Shown: positions 35,169 through 44,158, counted from the first letter of the stretch. The stretch is 64,000 bases of DNA from CAZMNY01 sp964567745 (GCA_964567745.1 CAZMNY010000036.1:1-64000), one strand, 5' to 3'. Numbers and translations are program-made. The notes: generated by a model from the letters alone, not told the origin.

Positions 35169-36650
35169 ATGACGCTTTGGAACCGACTAGCACTGTTAGT
35201 TCTGTTCGCATTTGTCGCGGTCGCCCCATCTGTAAACGGCTTCGCGCAAGAGAAGGAAGACGACTATTACCGCCTCGTTCAGCTCCCGATCCCCAAGGGC
35301 GTGGTCTTGGAGGGCGGAGGAATCGAGTGGATGCCGGATGGGAAGTTGGCAGTCTCGTCTCGTCGCGGCGACGTGTACTTCGTCGCCAACGCGGGAGCGT
35401 CCGACGTGTCGAAAGTTTCGTTCTCGAAGTTCGCGAGCGGATTGCATGAAGTGCTCGGACTGTCTGAGAGGAACGGCTGGCTCTACGCCACACAGCGCGG
35501 AGAACTCAGCCGGCTCAAGGACACCGATGGAGACGGTCGCGCGGATCTATTCGAAACAGTTTCGGACGAATGGGAGATCGATGGCGATTACCACGAGTAC
35601 GCTTTCGGCAGCAAGTTCGATCGCGACGGCCGTGTTTGGGTCGTGCTCTGCCTCACAGGATCGTTCAACAGCAATAACAAGTATCGAGGCTGGTGTTTGC
35701 GGATCGGCGAAAACGGTGAGACGATTCCGACTTGCAGCGGCATCCGATCACCGGGCGGAATCGGCATGAACGCGGCGGGCGACATGTTTTACACGGACAA
35801 TCAAGGTCCCTGGAACGGAACGTGTTCGCTCAAGTATCTTCGCCCGGGTTCGTTTCAAGGTCATCCAGGCGGGAACCGCTGGTACGATTTGCCCGCAGCC
35901 GGCAAGGCGATGGGTAAGCGGCCCGAAGAACCGAAGAGCGGGAGTCGGATCCATGACGCAGCAAAACGCATTCCCGAATTTGAGCCGCCAGCCATCTTGT
36001 TCCCGTACAAAAAAATGGGCCAGTCAGCCAGCGGCGTGGTGACCGACACGACCGGCAAGTTCGGCCCTTTCCGCGGACAGATGTTCGTCGGAGACCAAAC
36101 TTTCAGTACGATAATGCGTTGCTATCTCGAAAAGGTGGACGGCCAATATCAGGGCGCTTGTTTCCCCTTCCGAGAAGGTCTGTCGTCAGGCGCGCTGGCG
36201 ATGCTGCTTAATCCCAAAGGCGAAATGTATGTCGGCACAACCAACCGCGGCTGGGGAGCTCGAGGCGGAAAACCCTTCTCGCTTGAACGGATTACCTGGA
36301 CGGGGAAAACACCGTTCGAAATCCATGAGATGAAGGCCACGCCAAACGGATTTGAACTCAACTTCACCCAGCCGATCGACGCGGAGTCCGCCAGAAACTT
36401 GAGCGGCTACAAAATGGAATCGTATACGTACATCTATCAGGCGGCGTATGGGAGTCCCGAGGTCGATCGAACGGAGCCGAAGATTGCAGCCGTTGTTGTC
36501 GCGCCGGACCGAAAGAGCATTCGACTCGAAATCGAGACGTTGCAAGAAGGCCATGTGCACGAACTGCACGTGAACGGCCTCCGCAGCGCAAACGGAAAGC
36601 CGCTACTTCACAAACAGGCGTATTACACGCTCAATCGGATTCCGAAGTAG
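35169..36650 (+). CDS. Secreted sugar-dehydrogenase-like beta-propeller protein
   Basis: The ATG at 35169 is preceded by AAGGAA and followed by a signal peptide (LALLVLFAFVAVAPSVNGFA). The mature chain is a six-bladed propeller of the soluble glucose dehydrogenase / DUF7133-like type common in planctomycetes: GGGIEWMPDGKLAVSSRRGDVY, GLHEVLGLSERNGWLYATQRGELSRL.DTDGDGRADLF, GSKFDRDGRVWVVLC, SPGGIGMNAAGDMFYTDNQG, FVGDQTFSTIMR and MYVGTTNRGWG. The last 100 residues are an Ig-like beta domain. It probably oxidises or binds a sugar and passes electrons to the upstream pentahaem cytochrome. Its stop overlaps the end of moeA on the other strand by 20 bases. Confidence 0.82.
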   Translation: MTLWNRLALLVLFAFVAVAPSVNGFAQEKEDDYYRLVQLPIPKGVVLEGGGIEWMPDGKLAVSSRRGDVYFVANAGASDVSKVSFSKFASGLHEVLGLSERNGWLYATQRGELSRLKDTDGDGRADLFETVSDEWEIDGDYHEYAFGSKFDRDGRVWVVLCLTGSFNSNNKYRGWCLRIGENGETIPTCSGIRSPGGIGMNAAGDMFYTDNQGPWNGTCSLKYLRPGSFQGHPGGNRWYDLPAAGKAMGKRPEEPKSGSRIHDAAKRIPEFEPPAILFPYKKMGQSASGVVTDTTGKFGPFRGQMFVGDQTFSTIMRCYLEKVDGQYQGACFPFREGLSSGALAMLLNPKGEMYVGTTNRGWGARGGKPFSLERITWTGKTPFEIHEMKATPNGFELNFTQPIDAESARNLSGYKMESYTYIYQAAYGSPEVDRTEPKIAAVVVAPDRKSIRLEIETLQEGHVHELHVNGLRSANGKPLLHKQAYYTLNRIPK

Positions 36651-37914
36651 CGGCGTTCTGTCCGAGTGAAAGGATTTGCACTGCGTCTCCCGCGTTCAAC
36701 TGAACTTCGCCTGCTGGGAAAAACACCAGGCAGTTAGCGCTGGCCAGTGCGCAAAGGTCGGCCGAACCGCGCCATTTCAAAACGCGAGCGTTGATTTCAC
36801 CTGAGCTGCTCTCAGTGCAAGACGCAGGATGAAGTGTCGGGCGGTCGCTTCGATGCAGGTGATCTTGTTCGAGCACAGCCGACCGCAGGCTTGAGGCCAA
36901 GTCATCCGGAATGCTGCCGCATCGCCCGCTGAGAACAGCCATGGCCGGAGCCACGAAGAGCTGAAAACCGACGAGCGCGCTGACTGGATTTCCGGGCAAG
37001 CCAAACACCAAACGTTTGGCGCCATCGGTGCGAGGCGCGATTCCAAACCAGATCGGTTTACCAGGCTTAAGCCGCACTTTGTGGAACACGTTTTCCACTC
37101 CGCACTCGCTCAACATCTTCGGCACCAAATCGACCGCCCCCGCCGAAACGCCTCCCGAGAGTATGACGACATCCGAACTGCGTGAGGCCTCGATGCTTTC
37201 GTGCAATTCGGCTTCGCGGTCTCGCGCGACGAACGCGTTGGCCGTGACGCCGCCGGCTTCGCGGACCAACGCGTCAAGCATCGGTCCGTTACTGTTGCGA
37301 ATCATGCCAGGTCGTAGAGGTTCGTTGGGCGCAGTCAATTCGTCGCCCGTCGAAACAATCGAGACGGTTGGCCGCGGGAAGACAGACACGTCAATGCGGC
37401 CGACTTCGGACAGTAGCCCGATTTCGATCGCTCGAATCGTATCGCCCTTTCGCAAGACGATCTGGCCCTTTCTCATCGCCGCGCCTTGGGCCAATCGGTT
37501 TCCGCTCTCCGGCAACGAAGGGTCATTAATTTTGACTGTTCTAGCACCGGCAGCGATCGCATCCGAATCCGATGGATTCTCCGTCCGTTCAACCATGATC
37601 ACAGCGTCGGCACCAGTGGGCATCGGTGCCCCCGTCATGATGAACGTTGCCTGTCCGGAACCGATTTCGTGCTTTGGAATCTGCCCCGCGTTAACTTGCT
37701 CGACGACCTCAAACTCGCGGACTCCGCTGGCGAGATCCGATTTGCGAACCGCATAGCCGTCGACAAGCGACTTCTCGTAGGGCGGCGAATCAACGTCGCT
37801 CGCGATATCTTCGCCCAAGATCATGCCAAGCGAGTTCGTTACCTTTGTCGTCTGCAATGGCAACGGTGCGGCGTTCGATGCGACCAGTCGTAGCGCCTCG
37901 CGCAAATCAATCAT
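36631..37914 (-). CDS. moeA: Molybdopterin molybdenumtransferase MoeA
   Basis: Inserts molybdate into adenylylated molybdopterin in molybdenum cofactor synthesis, in the cytoplasm. Landmarks: DVDSPPYEKSLVDGYAV (active-site loop; usual motif is P-x-F-x-x-S-x-x-D-G-Y), FIMTGAPMPTGADAVIMVE, VSIVSTGDEL, GMIRNSNGPML, VILSGGVSAGAVD and VRLKPGKPIWFG...VFGLPGNPVSALV. Length 427 aa is typical. The ATG at 37914 overlaps the pabA stop as ATGA, so translation is probably coupled; a longer frame to 37968 is not needed. The 3-prime end overlaps the convergent propeller gene by 20 bases. No other Mo-cofactor gene is in the window. Confidence 0.92.
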   Translation of the reverse strand: MIDLREALRLVASNAAPLPLQTTKVTNSLGMILGEDIASDVDSPPYEKSLVDGYAVRKSDLASGVREFEVVEQVNAGQIPKHEIGSGQATFIMTGAPMPTGADAVIMVERTENPSDSDAIAAGARTVKINDPSLPESGNRLAQGAAMRKGQIVLRKGDTIRAIEIGLLSEVGRIDVSVFPRPTVSIVSTGDELTAPNEPLRPGMIRNSNGPMLDALVREAGGVTANAFVARDREAELHESIEASRSSDVVILSGGVSAGAVDLVPKMLSECGVENVFHKVRLKPGKPIWFGIAPRTDGAKRLVFGLPGNPVSALVGFQLFVAPAMAVLSGRCGSIPDDLASSLRSAVLEQDHLHRSDRPTLHPASCTESSSGEINARVLKWRGSADLCALASANCLVFFPAGEVQLNAGDAVQILSLGQNAATSESD

Positions 37915-38510
37915 GTGCTCGATCCAACGCCGATGCGAATGAATCGGCCGAGCAGCTCGTGGCCGCATTCCGTCAAGAAACTCTCAGGATGGAATTGCAG
38001 CCCAATCGTCGGTTTCTCACGATGACGAATCGCCATGATCTCACGCTCACCATCGGCTCCGTTTGACCATGCCGAAACATCGAACTCTGGGGACAGAGTG
38101 TCCTCGCGAACAATCAAGCTATGATATCGCGTCGCCGTGAAGGGGTTGGGCAAGCCCTCAAAGATCCCTTTGTTGTCGTGGTGTATCGAATCCGTCTTAC
38201 CGTGCATCAAGGTATTCGCACGAACGATTTTTCCGCCCGACGCTTGTCCTATCGATTGATGCCCCAAGCAGACTCCCAATACGGGAATACGGCCCGATAA
38301 TCGCTGAGCGCACTCAACCGACACGCCTGCTTCGTTCGGCGTGCATGGGCCGGGCGAGATGATCAAATGAGTCGGGCGTTTCGCTTCGATTTCGTCGACG
38401 GTAATCTGATCGTTGCGGTGCACTTCGATGTCGATCTGCGGATCGACTTCGCCCAAACGCTGGACCAGGTTGTAGGTAAACGAATCGTAGTTATCGATTA
38501 GCAGTATCAT
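37911..38510 (-). CDS. pabA: Anthranilate/aminodeoxychorismate synthase glutamine amidotransferase
   Basis: Class I glutamine amidotransferase that supplies ammonia to anthranilate synthase (TrpG) or aminodeoxychorismate synthase (PabA). The ATG at 38510 starts MILLIDNYDSFTYNLVQRL, the universal N-terminus of this family. Catalytic triad: Cys in LGVCLGHQSIGQASGG (about residue 77), and His-Glu in GLQFHPESFLTECG. Oxyanion motif SPGPCTPNEAG is also present. Length 199 aa is normal. No trpE or pabB is adjacent, and tryptophan or folate function cannot be separated by sequence; one protein often serves both. It overlaps moeA downstream by the ATGA arrangement. Confidence 0.93.
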   Translation of the reverse strand: MILLIDNYDSFTYNLVQRLGEVDPQIDIEVHRNDQITVDEIEAKRPTHLIISPGPCTPNEAGVSVECAQRLSGRIPVLGVCLGHQSIGQASGGKIVRANTLMHGKTDSIHHDNKGIFEGLPNPFTATRYHSLIVREDTLSPEFDVSAWSNGADGEREIMAIRHREKPTIGLQFHPESFLTECGHELLGRFIRIGVGSST

Positions 38511-38788
38511 TGTTCGCAATCGAGCAGGGCGAGAATAACAACGCAAACCTCTCATGTTACCCGGTTTTTCGGCCGCCGAAAGACGAACTTACTGGGAAAG
38601 AGTCGAGTGCCGAGGGGCGTTGGCGTTTTTTTGGCTCTGCCGGTCCAAGTGACGTTACCGCTCATCTAACACGATGGATTCCGCCGAATACAAGGATTGC
38701 GGCGAACAAACCGCGGGAGACAAGATTGAGCACTGTGCGTACAATCCCCCGCCCCCAGACTGCAACCCGATTTCATAGAGGCGCGGCG

Positions 38789-39745
38789 ATGGTAGCGGAC
38801 GACAAAGACAGAATTCACGAGCGAGTCAGCGCGCGTCAGTCTAGACATCGCCCATTCGCGCTCGTAGCGGCGTCAGCGACCGTAGCGATGCTGGTCTTCA
38901 CCGCCGCAACAGCAAGACGCGCCCATGCTCAAACCGTCAACGAGGCGCCGCCGCTCGCCGTCGTGGAAGGATTGGAATCTCCGCCACCCTCCTCAGCCGG
39001 CATCCAGACTTTGCTGACGAACTTGATTCGGGCACAACTGCCAGTCGATTATGAACACGGTAAAGACTGGGGAAAAACGAAGCAGGTCACGCGAGGCTTG
39101 AAGATCAGTCGAGATGGTTTGAGGATCACGACGAAACGCCGCCGCAAAGCGGTCAATCACGGGACCTGGAAGCGATACAAGATTCACTTGATCAACCCGA
39201 AAGAGAGTCTTCGGGTTCGAGTAGAGAACTACGCTGAACAAGCGAATCACCGCGTTGTTTTTGATCTGGTCGTCGACGCCAAACTGGATGCTTTTGGCCG
39301 ACTGGCCCAGTGGGAGAGCGGCCTGCAGCTTTTCAGTTTCAGCGCCCGCGCAGACAGCGAAGTTCGATTGCGAGTTCGCTGCGATGTAGGATTGCTGCTC
39401 GACCCGTCACACATCCCGCCCGATATCATTCTCGATCCCAAAGTGACAGACGCAAACATCGAAATAAGAGACTTTCGGCTCCGTGAACTCAGCGAACTCA
39501 AAGGCCCCTTTGCAAAGTCGCTCAGCTCCAGTGTTCGCGAGATTCTCGAGGATGCCATTGCCGCGAAACGGCCGCGAATGGTGAAGAAGATGAACGACAA
39601 GATCGATCGCAGTCGAGACAAGTTGCGACTGTCGTTTAGCGAGGTGTTAAAGACGCCTTGGGCCGACAAGATCCAAGCCGTAACGCCGATGAAAGACTCC
39701 GCCGACAATCAAGCGAAAAAGCCACCTGTCGCGAGCGGCGATTAA
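38789..39745 (+). CDS. Secreted hypothetical protein, 318 aa
   Basis: No family recognised with confidence. ATG at 38789 with AGAGG upstream; the frame stays open far upstream but that part looks non-coding. An N-terminal basic segment is followed by a signal-like hydrophobic stretch (FALVAASATVAMLVFTAA). The mature part has a pattern VDYEHGKDWGKTKQVTRGLKI near the start, alternating beta strands in the middle (WKRYKIHLINPKESLRVRV, VVFDLVVDAKLDAFGRL), and ends in basic helices (AKRPRMVKKMNDKIDRSRDKLRL). It resembles lipid-binding BPI/SMP-like or DUF-type periplasmic proteins only in general. The next gene is convergent, 4 bases away. Confidence 0.65.
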   Translation: MVADDKDRIHERVSARQSRHRPFALVAASATVAMLVFTAATARRAHAQTVNEAPPLAVVEGLESPPPSSAGIQTLLTNLIRAQLPVDYEHGKDWGKTKQVTRGLKISRDGLRITTKRRRKAVNHGTWKRYKIHLINPKESLRVRVENYAEQANHRVVFDLVVDAKLDAFGRLAQWESGLQLFSFSARADSEVRLRVRCDVGLLLDPSHIPPDIILDPKVTDANIEIRDFRLRELSELKGPFAKSLSSSVREILEDAIAAKRPRMVKKMNDKIDRSRDKLRLSFSEVLKTPWADKIQAVTPMKDSADNQAKKPPVASGD

Positions 39746-39749
39746 CTTG

Positions 39750-40682
39750 TTATTCCATCATGACGCTTCGCGTTGCTTGCGATTTGCTTTGCAATTTATC
39801 TTTCATGAAGACGACCACCTCGTCCTGCATGACTTGCCTACGATCCAAGCCGTTGAAGTAGTGATCCGTATCGAGCCAGACGACGGCTGAGTTCTTGCCG
39901 GCCGCTTTGTGCAACGCTTCCGACAGCGGGCGTAGCATGAGCCAGTCTCTCGTCACGTTGATCATCTTCAGCGGACGCGGAGCAATCTGCGCCACGTTGT
40001 CGACTGGATCGAGCGACGCCCGAGCCTGGTTGGTTCCGTCCGCCTCCCGCGCGGTCAACATGTTGGCGAATCCGCCGCCGCCTACAATCGATGTCATCGC
40101 TTTGATGCGAGCGTCGTGCGCCACGAATGTGACGCCGGTAACAGCGCCCCAGCTGATTCCGACGTAACCGACGCGATTCACATCGACATCCGAACGCGAC
40201 GCGAGGTAGTCAACCGCTCGACTGTAGTCGCTGCAGTAGTGGGCAAATCGTTTTCGATTGAATTGGTTAAACAGCGTGTCGCTCTTGCCAGGCTCGCGTC
40301 GTTCTCCTCGCATCGGCGAATCGATTGTCAAAACGGCAATGCCGCTGGCAACGAACAGCTTGCCTAACTCGACAACATAGCTCGACGTCTTGCTGCCACC
40401 GGTGCCGTACTGAAGCAACACCGCGGGCAACGGGTGCTTCGCACCCTTGGGAAGATAGAGATAAGCCGGAATGCGATCGCCTTTGATCCCATTGAACTCG
40501 ACTCGAAACTGCTTGTGGTCGTCCGCTTCGGCAACCACCTTCTCCTTGACCTCCAGCGGCTGTTCGTGGCCAACTCGATAAGGCACCGCGGGGCGTTCGC
40601 CATGCGCGCAACGCCCGCATGTGTGGAATCCGCATGATAAGACAGCGAGGAACACAACGACCTGAATATTTGAGTGGATCAT
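39750..40682 (-). CDS. Secreted alpha/beta hydrolase (acetyl-xylan-esterase or dienelactone-hydrolase-like)
   Basis: Exported serine hydrolase. A signal peptide (IQVVVFLAVLSCGF) leads to the fold core: RIPAYLYLPKGAKHPLPAVLLQYGTGGSK (oxyanion strand), AVLTIDSPMRGERR, nucleophile elbow GISWGAVTG (about 172-180, GxSxG), and the catalytic His in LDTDHYFNG near the end, with an Asp in VTRDWLM between. Length 310 aa fits esterases of the AXE/dienelactone type. Physiological ester unknown; given the glycan-related genes in the window a sugar acetyl-ester is plausible. The Cys near the signal end (LSCGFHTC) does not make a convincing lipobox. Confidence 0.82.
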   Translation of the reverse strand: MIHSNIQVVVFLAVLSCGFHTCGRCAHGERPAVPYRVGHEQPLEVKEKVVAEADDHKQFRVEFNGIKGDRIPAYLYLPKGAKHPLPAVLLQYGTGGSKTSSYVVELGKLFVASGIAVLTIDSPMRGERREPGKSDTLFNQFNRKRFAHYCSDYSRAVDYLASRSDVDVNRVGYVGISWGAVTGVTFVAHDARIKAMTSIVGGGGFANMLTAREADGTNQARASLDPVDNVAQIAPRPLKMINVTRDWLMLRPLSEALHKAAGKNSAVVWLDTDHYFNGLDRRQVMQDEVVVFMKDKLQSKSQATRSVMME

Positions 40683-41000
40683 GAATCAACTCTAATGATT
40701 TGTCTCGATGGCGAATGCCGCTCAATCACAGCCATAAAGTGGGAATCTTCGGGTGCCACGATGGCCCTCCGATTCAGGTGAATGCAGAGCATAACCGGAG
40801 CGGCAATGAATGCCAACCAAAATGACCGTCGGCGGAGAGACGGCTGACGCAAGCGGGATCGTCGCTTGATCGGCATTTGAGTTGGCCGCCGCTGGCCCCG
40901 TTCTTACCCATCCGACTTCGGCAACCGACTATACTCACTCCAAGAAGTATCCAGTCGCAGCGTCGTTTAGTGAAATAGCAAGGATCGTTTCGAGCAACTC
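40683..41000. other. Divergent spacer without a supportable gene
   Basis: About 320 bases between the esterase start and the ABC ATPase start. It should carry promoters in both directions. I searched by eye for a palindromic Zur-type operator (GTTATANNATAAC-like) ahead of the metal-related ABC genes and did not find one. No RNA gene seen. Confidence 0.4.
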
Positions 41001-41690
41001 GTGATTGCAATTGAAGACGTCCAATTTCGATATTCTGAAGGCGAGTTTCGTCTGACGATTCCGCGTTTCTCGGTGCCTGACGGCGCGACGGCCGCGTTGG
41101 TCGGACCCAGCGGGAGTGGGAAGACGACGTTGCTGAATCTCGTTGCCGGCATACTCGTACCGAATGCCGGCCACGTCGTGGTCAATGACTTGGAATTGTC
41201 AGCTCAGAGCGATTCGTCTCGCCGCGATTTCCGCATACGCAACATCGGATTGGTGTTTCAAGAATTCGAACTGCTCGACCATCTCAATGTCCTGGACAAC
41301 ATTCTGCTGCCTTGCCGAATAACGCCTTGTGTCACGTTAGATGCATGCCATCGTGAACGGGCGATGGCCTTGGCGGATGAAGTTGGCGTCAAGGACCAAC
41401 TCCGCCGCTGCGTGCGGCGGCTTTCGCAGGGCGAGCGGCAGCGGGTCGCGGTCTGCCGGGCTCTGCTCCTGCGGCCTCAGCTCTTGCTGTGCGACGAACC
41501 GACTGGAAACTTAGATCCCGCGAACAAGTCACAGGTGCTCGACATCCTCTTCGACTACGTTCGCAGCTCGGGCGCGACCCTACTGGCCGTCACGCACGAC
41601 TACGGGTTGTTGGATCGCTTCGATGAAACACTCGACGCCGGCGTCGTCAATTCGACCATGCCGTTGGCCTCGCCGGCGTCAGAACCATGA
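41001..41690 (+). CDS. ABC transporter ATP-binding protein (MacB/LolD-like)
   Basis: Cytoplasmic ATPase subunit. Seen: Walker A GPSGSGKTT (about 35-43), Q-loop in GLVFQEFELLDHLNVLDNI, signature RRLSQGERQRVAVCRALL (LSQGE, where LSGGQ is usual), Walker B LLLCDEPTGNLDP and switch His in LAVTHDYGLL. Length 229 aa matches LolD/MacB-type ATPases that pair with FtsX-like permeases. GTG start with a weak ribosome-binding site. Its stop overlaps the permease start (ATGA), and the ZnuA-like lipoprotein gene follows, so the three form an operon. Confidence 0.9.
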   Translation: MIAIEDVQFRYSEGEFRLTIPRFSVPDGATAALVGPSGSGKTTLLNLVAGILVPNAGHVVVNDLELSAQSDSSRRDFRIRNIGLVFQEFELLDHLNVLDNILLPCRITPCVTLDACHRERAMALADEVGVKDQLRRCVRRLSQGERQRVAVCRALLLRPQLLLCDEPTGNLDPANKSQVLDILFDYVRSSGATLLAVTHDYGLLDRFDETLDAGVVNSTMPLASPASEP

Positions 41691-42871
41691 ACGACGTGAT
41701 CTACCTCGCCTGGCGGCACCTCGCCTATCACAAGCTGAAGACCATTGTGTTGACAGCGTCGATGGCGGCGATTGTTTATCTTCCGTTGGGGCTCAATATT
41801 CTGCTGAACCGAACGGCAATTGAATTGCGAACCCGCGCGACGGCGACGCCGTTGCTCGTTGGCCTCAAGGGTAGCCCTACCGAATTGGTTTTGCGCGCTT
41901 TGTACTTTGAATCCGACTCGCCTGAACCGATGGCGTACGGGCAGGTCGAGCGGATTGCGGAGTCGGAGCTGGCGACCGCAATCCCGATCCACTCCCGATT
42001 TGAGACGCGTTATGGGCCGATCATTGGGACGACCTTAGAGTACTTCCAGTTTCGCGAATTGGAAATTGCCGACGGGCGCCAACTGACGATGCTTGGCGAG
42101 TGTGTTGTGGGCTGCGAAGCGGCCGAGGCGGGAAGCCTGTCGCCGGGCGACTACGTCGTCTCTTCGACGGACAACCTCTTCGATATCGCCGGCGTTTATC
42201 CGTTGAAAATGAAAGTGGTCGGCGTGCTGCGGCCAAGCGATTCGCCCGACGATCGCGCGGTCTTCGTCGACGTTAAGACCGCTTGGATTATCGAGGGGCT
42301 TGGTCACGGCCATCAGGACCTGAGCCGGCCCGGGGCTGCTGAGCGTGTTTTGCGGAAAAGTGGCGACACGATTGTCGCCAACGCTTCCGTCGTCAAATAC
42401 AACGAAATCACGCCCGAGAATGTCGACTCGTTTCACTTTCACGGCAGCCAGGCCGATTTTCCTTTGACCGCGATTATCGCGGCGCCCAAAAATCATAAAT
42501 CGAGCGTCTTGCTGCAGGGTCGCTTTTTGGGCGACGAGGAACGTGTTCAGATTGTGCGACCGGCAATCGTCATCGATAAACTACTCGGCACTGTCTTTTC
42601 GGTCGGCCGCTACGCGTCCGCCGCTGCGGTGCTCGTCGCACTCTCGACGCTGGCGACGATGGCCCTGGTGTTTGTGTTATCGTTGCAGTTGAGGCGGCGC
42701 GAATTGGAGACGATGGCGAAGATTGGCGGCGCGCCGCTGCGAATAGCGACCATCCTGGGGGCCGAGATTGTTGGCGTTCTCGGGCTCGGCGCGCTGCTTG
42801 CCGTCCTACTTGCACTCGCAACTTCATCATTCGGCGCCACAGCGGCTCGACTGCTCATTCAACTCTCCTGA
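41687..42871 (+). CDS. FtsX-like ABC permease
   Basis: Membrane subunit of the MacB/LolC/FtsX class: an N-terminal helix (IVLTASMAAIVYLPLGLNILL), a large extracytoplasmic domain of about 220 residues (about 35-290), then three C-terminal helices (ASAAAVLVALSTLATMALVFVLSLQL, IATILGAEIVGVLGLGALLAVLLALA). Between helices 2 and 3 is the coupling region RRRELETMAKIGGAPLRIATIL, standard for FtsX permeases. Such permeases do not form a substrate channel like ZnuB; they usually act as mechanotransmission machines. Start overlaps the ATPase stop as ATGA. Confidence 0.88.
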   Translation: MNDVIYLAWRHLAYHKLKTIVLTASMAAIVYLPLGLNILLNRTAIELRTRATATPLLVGLKGSPTELVLRALYFESDSPEPMAYGQVERIAESELATAIPIHSRFETRYGPIIGTTLEYFQFRELEIADGRQLTMLGECVVGCEAAEAGSLSPGDYVVSSTDNLFDIAGVYPLKMKVVGVLRPSDSPDDRAVFVDVKTAWIIEGLGHGHQDLSRPGAAERVLRKSGDTIVANASVVKYNEITPENVDSFHFHGSQADFPLTAIIAAPKNHKSSVLLQGRFLGDEERVQIVRPAIVIDKLLGTVFSVGRYASAAAVLVALSTLATMALVFVLSLQLRRRELETMAKIGGAPLRIATILGAEIVGVLGLGALLAVLLALATSSFGATAARLLIQLS

Positions 42872-42923
42872 CATATCGACGAACACGATCGCCGCTTTAA
42901 CTCGGCTGGCCAACGAGACATCA

Positions 42924-43856
42924 ATGCTTCACTTTCGAACTCTTTTCGTCGTGGCAGGATTCATCGCCTGCCTGGCTCTTTCGATCGCAGGCTGCGGTTC
43001 AGGTGCCGAGCCTTCACCGGCCAAGCAAAATGACGCCACGACGGTGCGAGTGTTCACGGTCAACTATCCGCTGATGTACTTTGCTGAGAGACTTGGCGGC
43101 GAGCATGTGGAAGTTGAGTTTCCGGTGCCGGAAGGCGAGGATCCCAAGTTCTGGTCGCCGGCGCCGGAAACAATCTCGGACTATCAAAACGCGGATCTCA
43201 TTCTGCTGAACGGAGCTGATTACGCTCAATGGGTCCGCCGAGTCACTTTGCCGGAATCGCGTTTGATCGATACCTCTCGAAGTAGCAGAGATCGCTACAT
43301 CATGATTGAAGGCGGTCGGAAGCACAGCCACGGTTCGGGCGGCGAACACAGTCATCAAGGCATCGCGGCCACAACATGGCTCGACCCCGACCTGGCTATC
43401 GCTCAAGCCGACTCGATTCGTCGAGCCTTGACCAAGCTCAGACCGGACGGTGAAGACGTATTTCGAGACAACTTCGAGGCGTTGAAGTCAGACCTTGAAG
43501 CACTCGACAACAAACTCAAAGCCGCCACGCAAGGCCTCGCCGGGCAGCCCATTGTCTGTTCTCATCCTGTGTTCCAATACCTCGCTCGCAAGTACAAGTT
43601 GCAGAGCAGGACGGTGCATTGGGAACCGGGAGCGGCACCAACCGAAGATGCATGGCTGGAACTTGATCAGTTGCTTAAGAGTCACCCAGCCAAGTGGATG
43701 ATTTGGGAAGCACAGCCGCTCGCCGAAAGCGTCAGCCGCCTATCGAGTATGGGCGTCGAGAGCACCGTCGTCGAAACCTGCGCGAATCGACCTAAACTTG
43801 GCAACTGGCTGGACGTCATGCAGCGCAACGCGGATGAGCTCGCTCGAAGCAACTAG
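42924..43856 (+). CDS. ZnuA-like metal-binding lipoprotein (cluster A-I)
   Basis: Predicted lipoprotein: hydrophobic segment then LSIAGC (lipobox, Cys about residue 24). It has the ZnuA/TroA-type fold: VRVFTVNYPLMYFAERLGG, the first ligand region WSPAPETISDYQNADLILLNGADYAQW (in ZnuA the ligand here is His; here it is WSPAPE, so one ligand differs), a His-rich loop HSHGSGGEHSH (about 134-144), TWLDPDLAIAQADSIRRAL, IVCSHPVFQYLARKY and a C-terminal E..P (WEAQPLAESVSRL). The His-rich loop suggests zinc. It follows the FtsX-type permease gene by 52 bases and should be the extracytoplasmic partner of that transporter. The ATG at 42924 is chosen for the signal; the frame is open to 42768. Confidence 0.85.
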   Translation: MLHFRTLFVVAGFIACLALSIAGCGSGAEPSPAKQNDATTVRVFTVNYPLMYFAERLGGEHVEVEFPVPEGEDPKFWSPAPETISDYQNADLILLNGADYAQWVRRVTLPESRLIDTSRSSRDRYIMIEGGRKHSHGSGGEHSHQGIAATTWLDPDLAIAQADSIRRALTKLRPDGEDVFRDNFEALKSDLEALDNKLKAATQGLAGQPIVCSHPVFQYLARKYKLQSRTVHWEPGAAPTEDAWLELDQLLKSHPAKWMIWEAQPLAESVSRLSSMGVESTVVETCANRPKLGNWLDVMQRNADELARSN

Positions 43857-43873
43857 CGCGGCGGCTCAACGAA

Positions 43874-44158
43874 TCAAGCGTCGTGACAGGCGCGGCAACC
43901 GCTGAGCAACTTCGCCAACTCCGGAAAGTGATTTTGGGCGTAGCCTTTCTCGGGCGCATATCGATGGCAACGAGTGCAACAGGAATAGGCGTGTCGCGTT
44001 TCACTCGAAGGCTCGCTCGCCTCGATTGGTTCCGTTTGACAGGCTTGAACGAGGTCCAGGTTGGTCAGCATGGCTAGTCCGACAGGACTCGTACGATGCG
44101 TTGCTGTCGACTTGATGTTGAGCGGTCGACGTTGCTCTTCGCCAGACGATGCGAGCAA
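43874..44158 (-). CDS. CxxCH-containing C-terminal segment, possibly frameshifted from the preceding ORF
   Basis: This frame contains two haem c-type motifs near its end, CTRCH and CRACH, in the context SSETRHAYSCCTRCHRYAPEKG and LLSGCRACHDA. It has no transmembrane segment of its own; its only start is TTG, without a good ribosome-binding site, and the first third overlaps the ORF at 44001-44468 in another frame. Codon choice looks coding to the end. Most likely it is the C-terminal part of a membrane protein that begins in the overlapping frame and was separated from it by a frameshift near 44080-44110; a separate small gene is less likely. Confidence 0.5.
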   Translation of the reverse strand: MLASSGEEQRRPLNIKSTATHRTSPVGLAMLTNLDLVQACQTEPIEASEPSSETRHAYSCCTRCHRYAPEKGYAQNHFPELAKLLSGCRACHDA

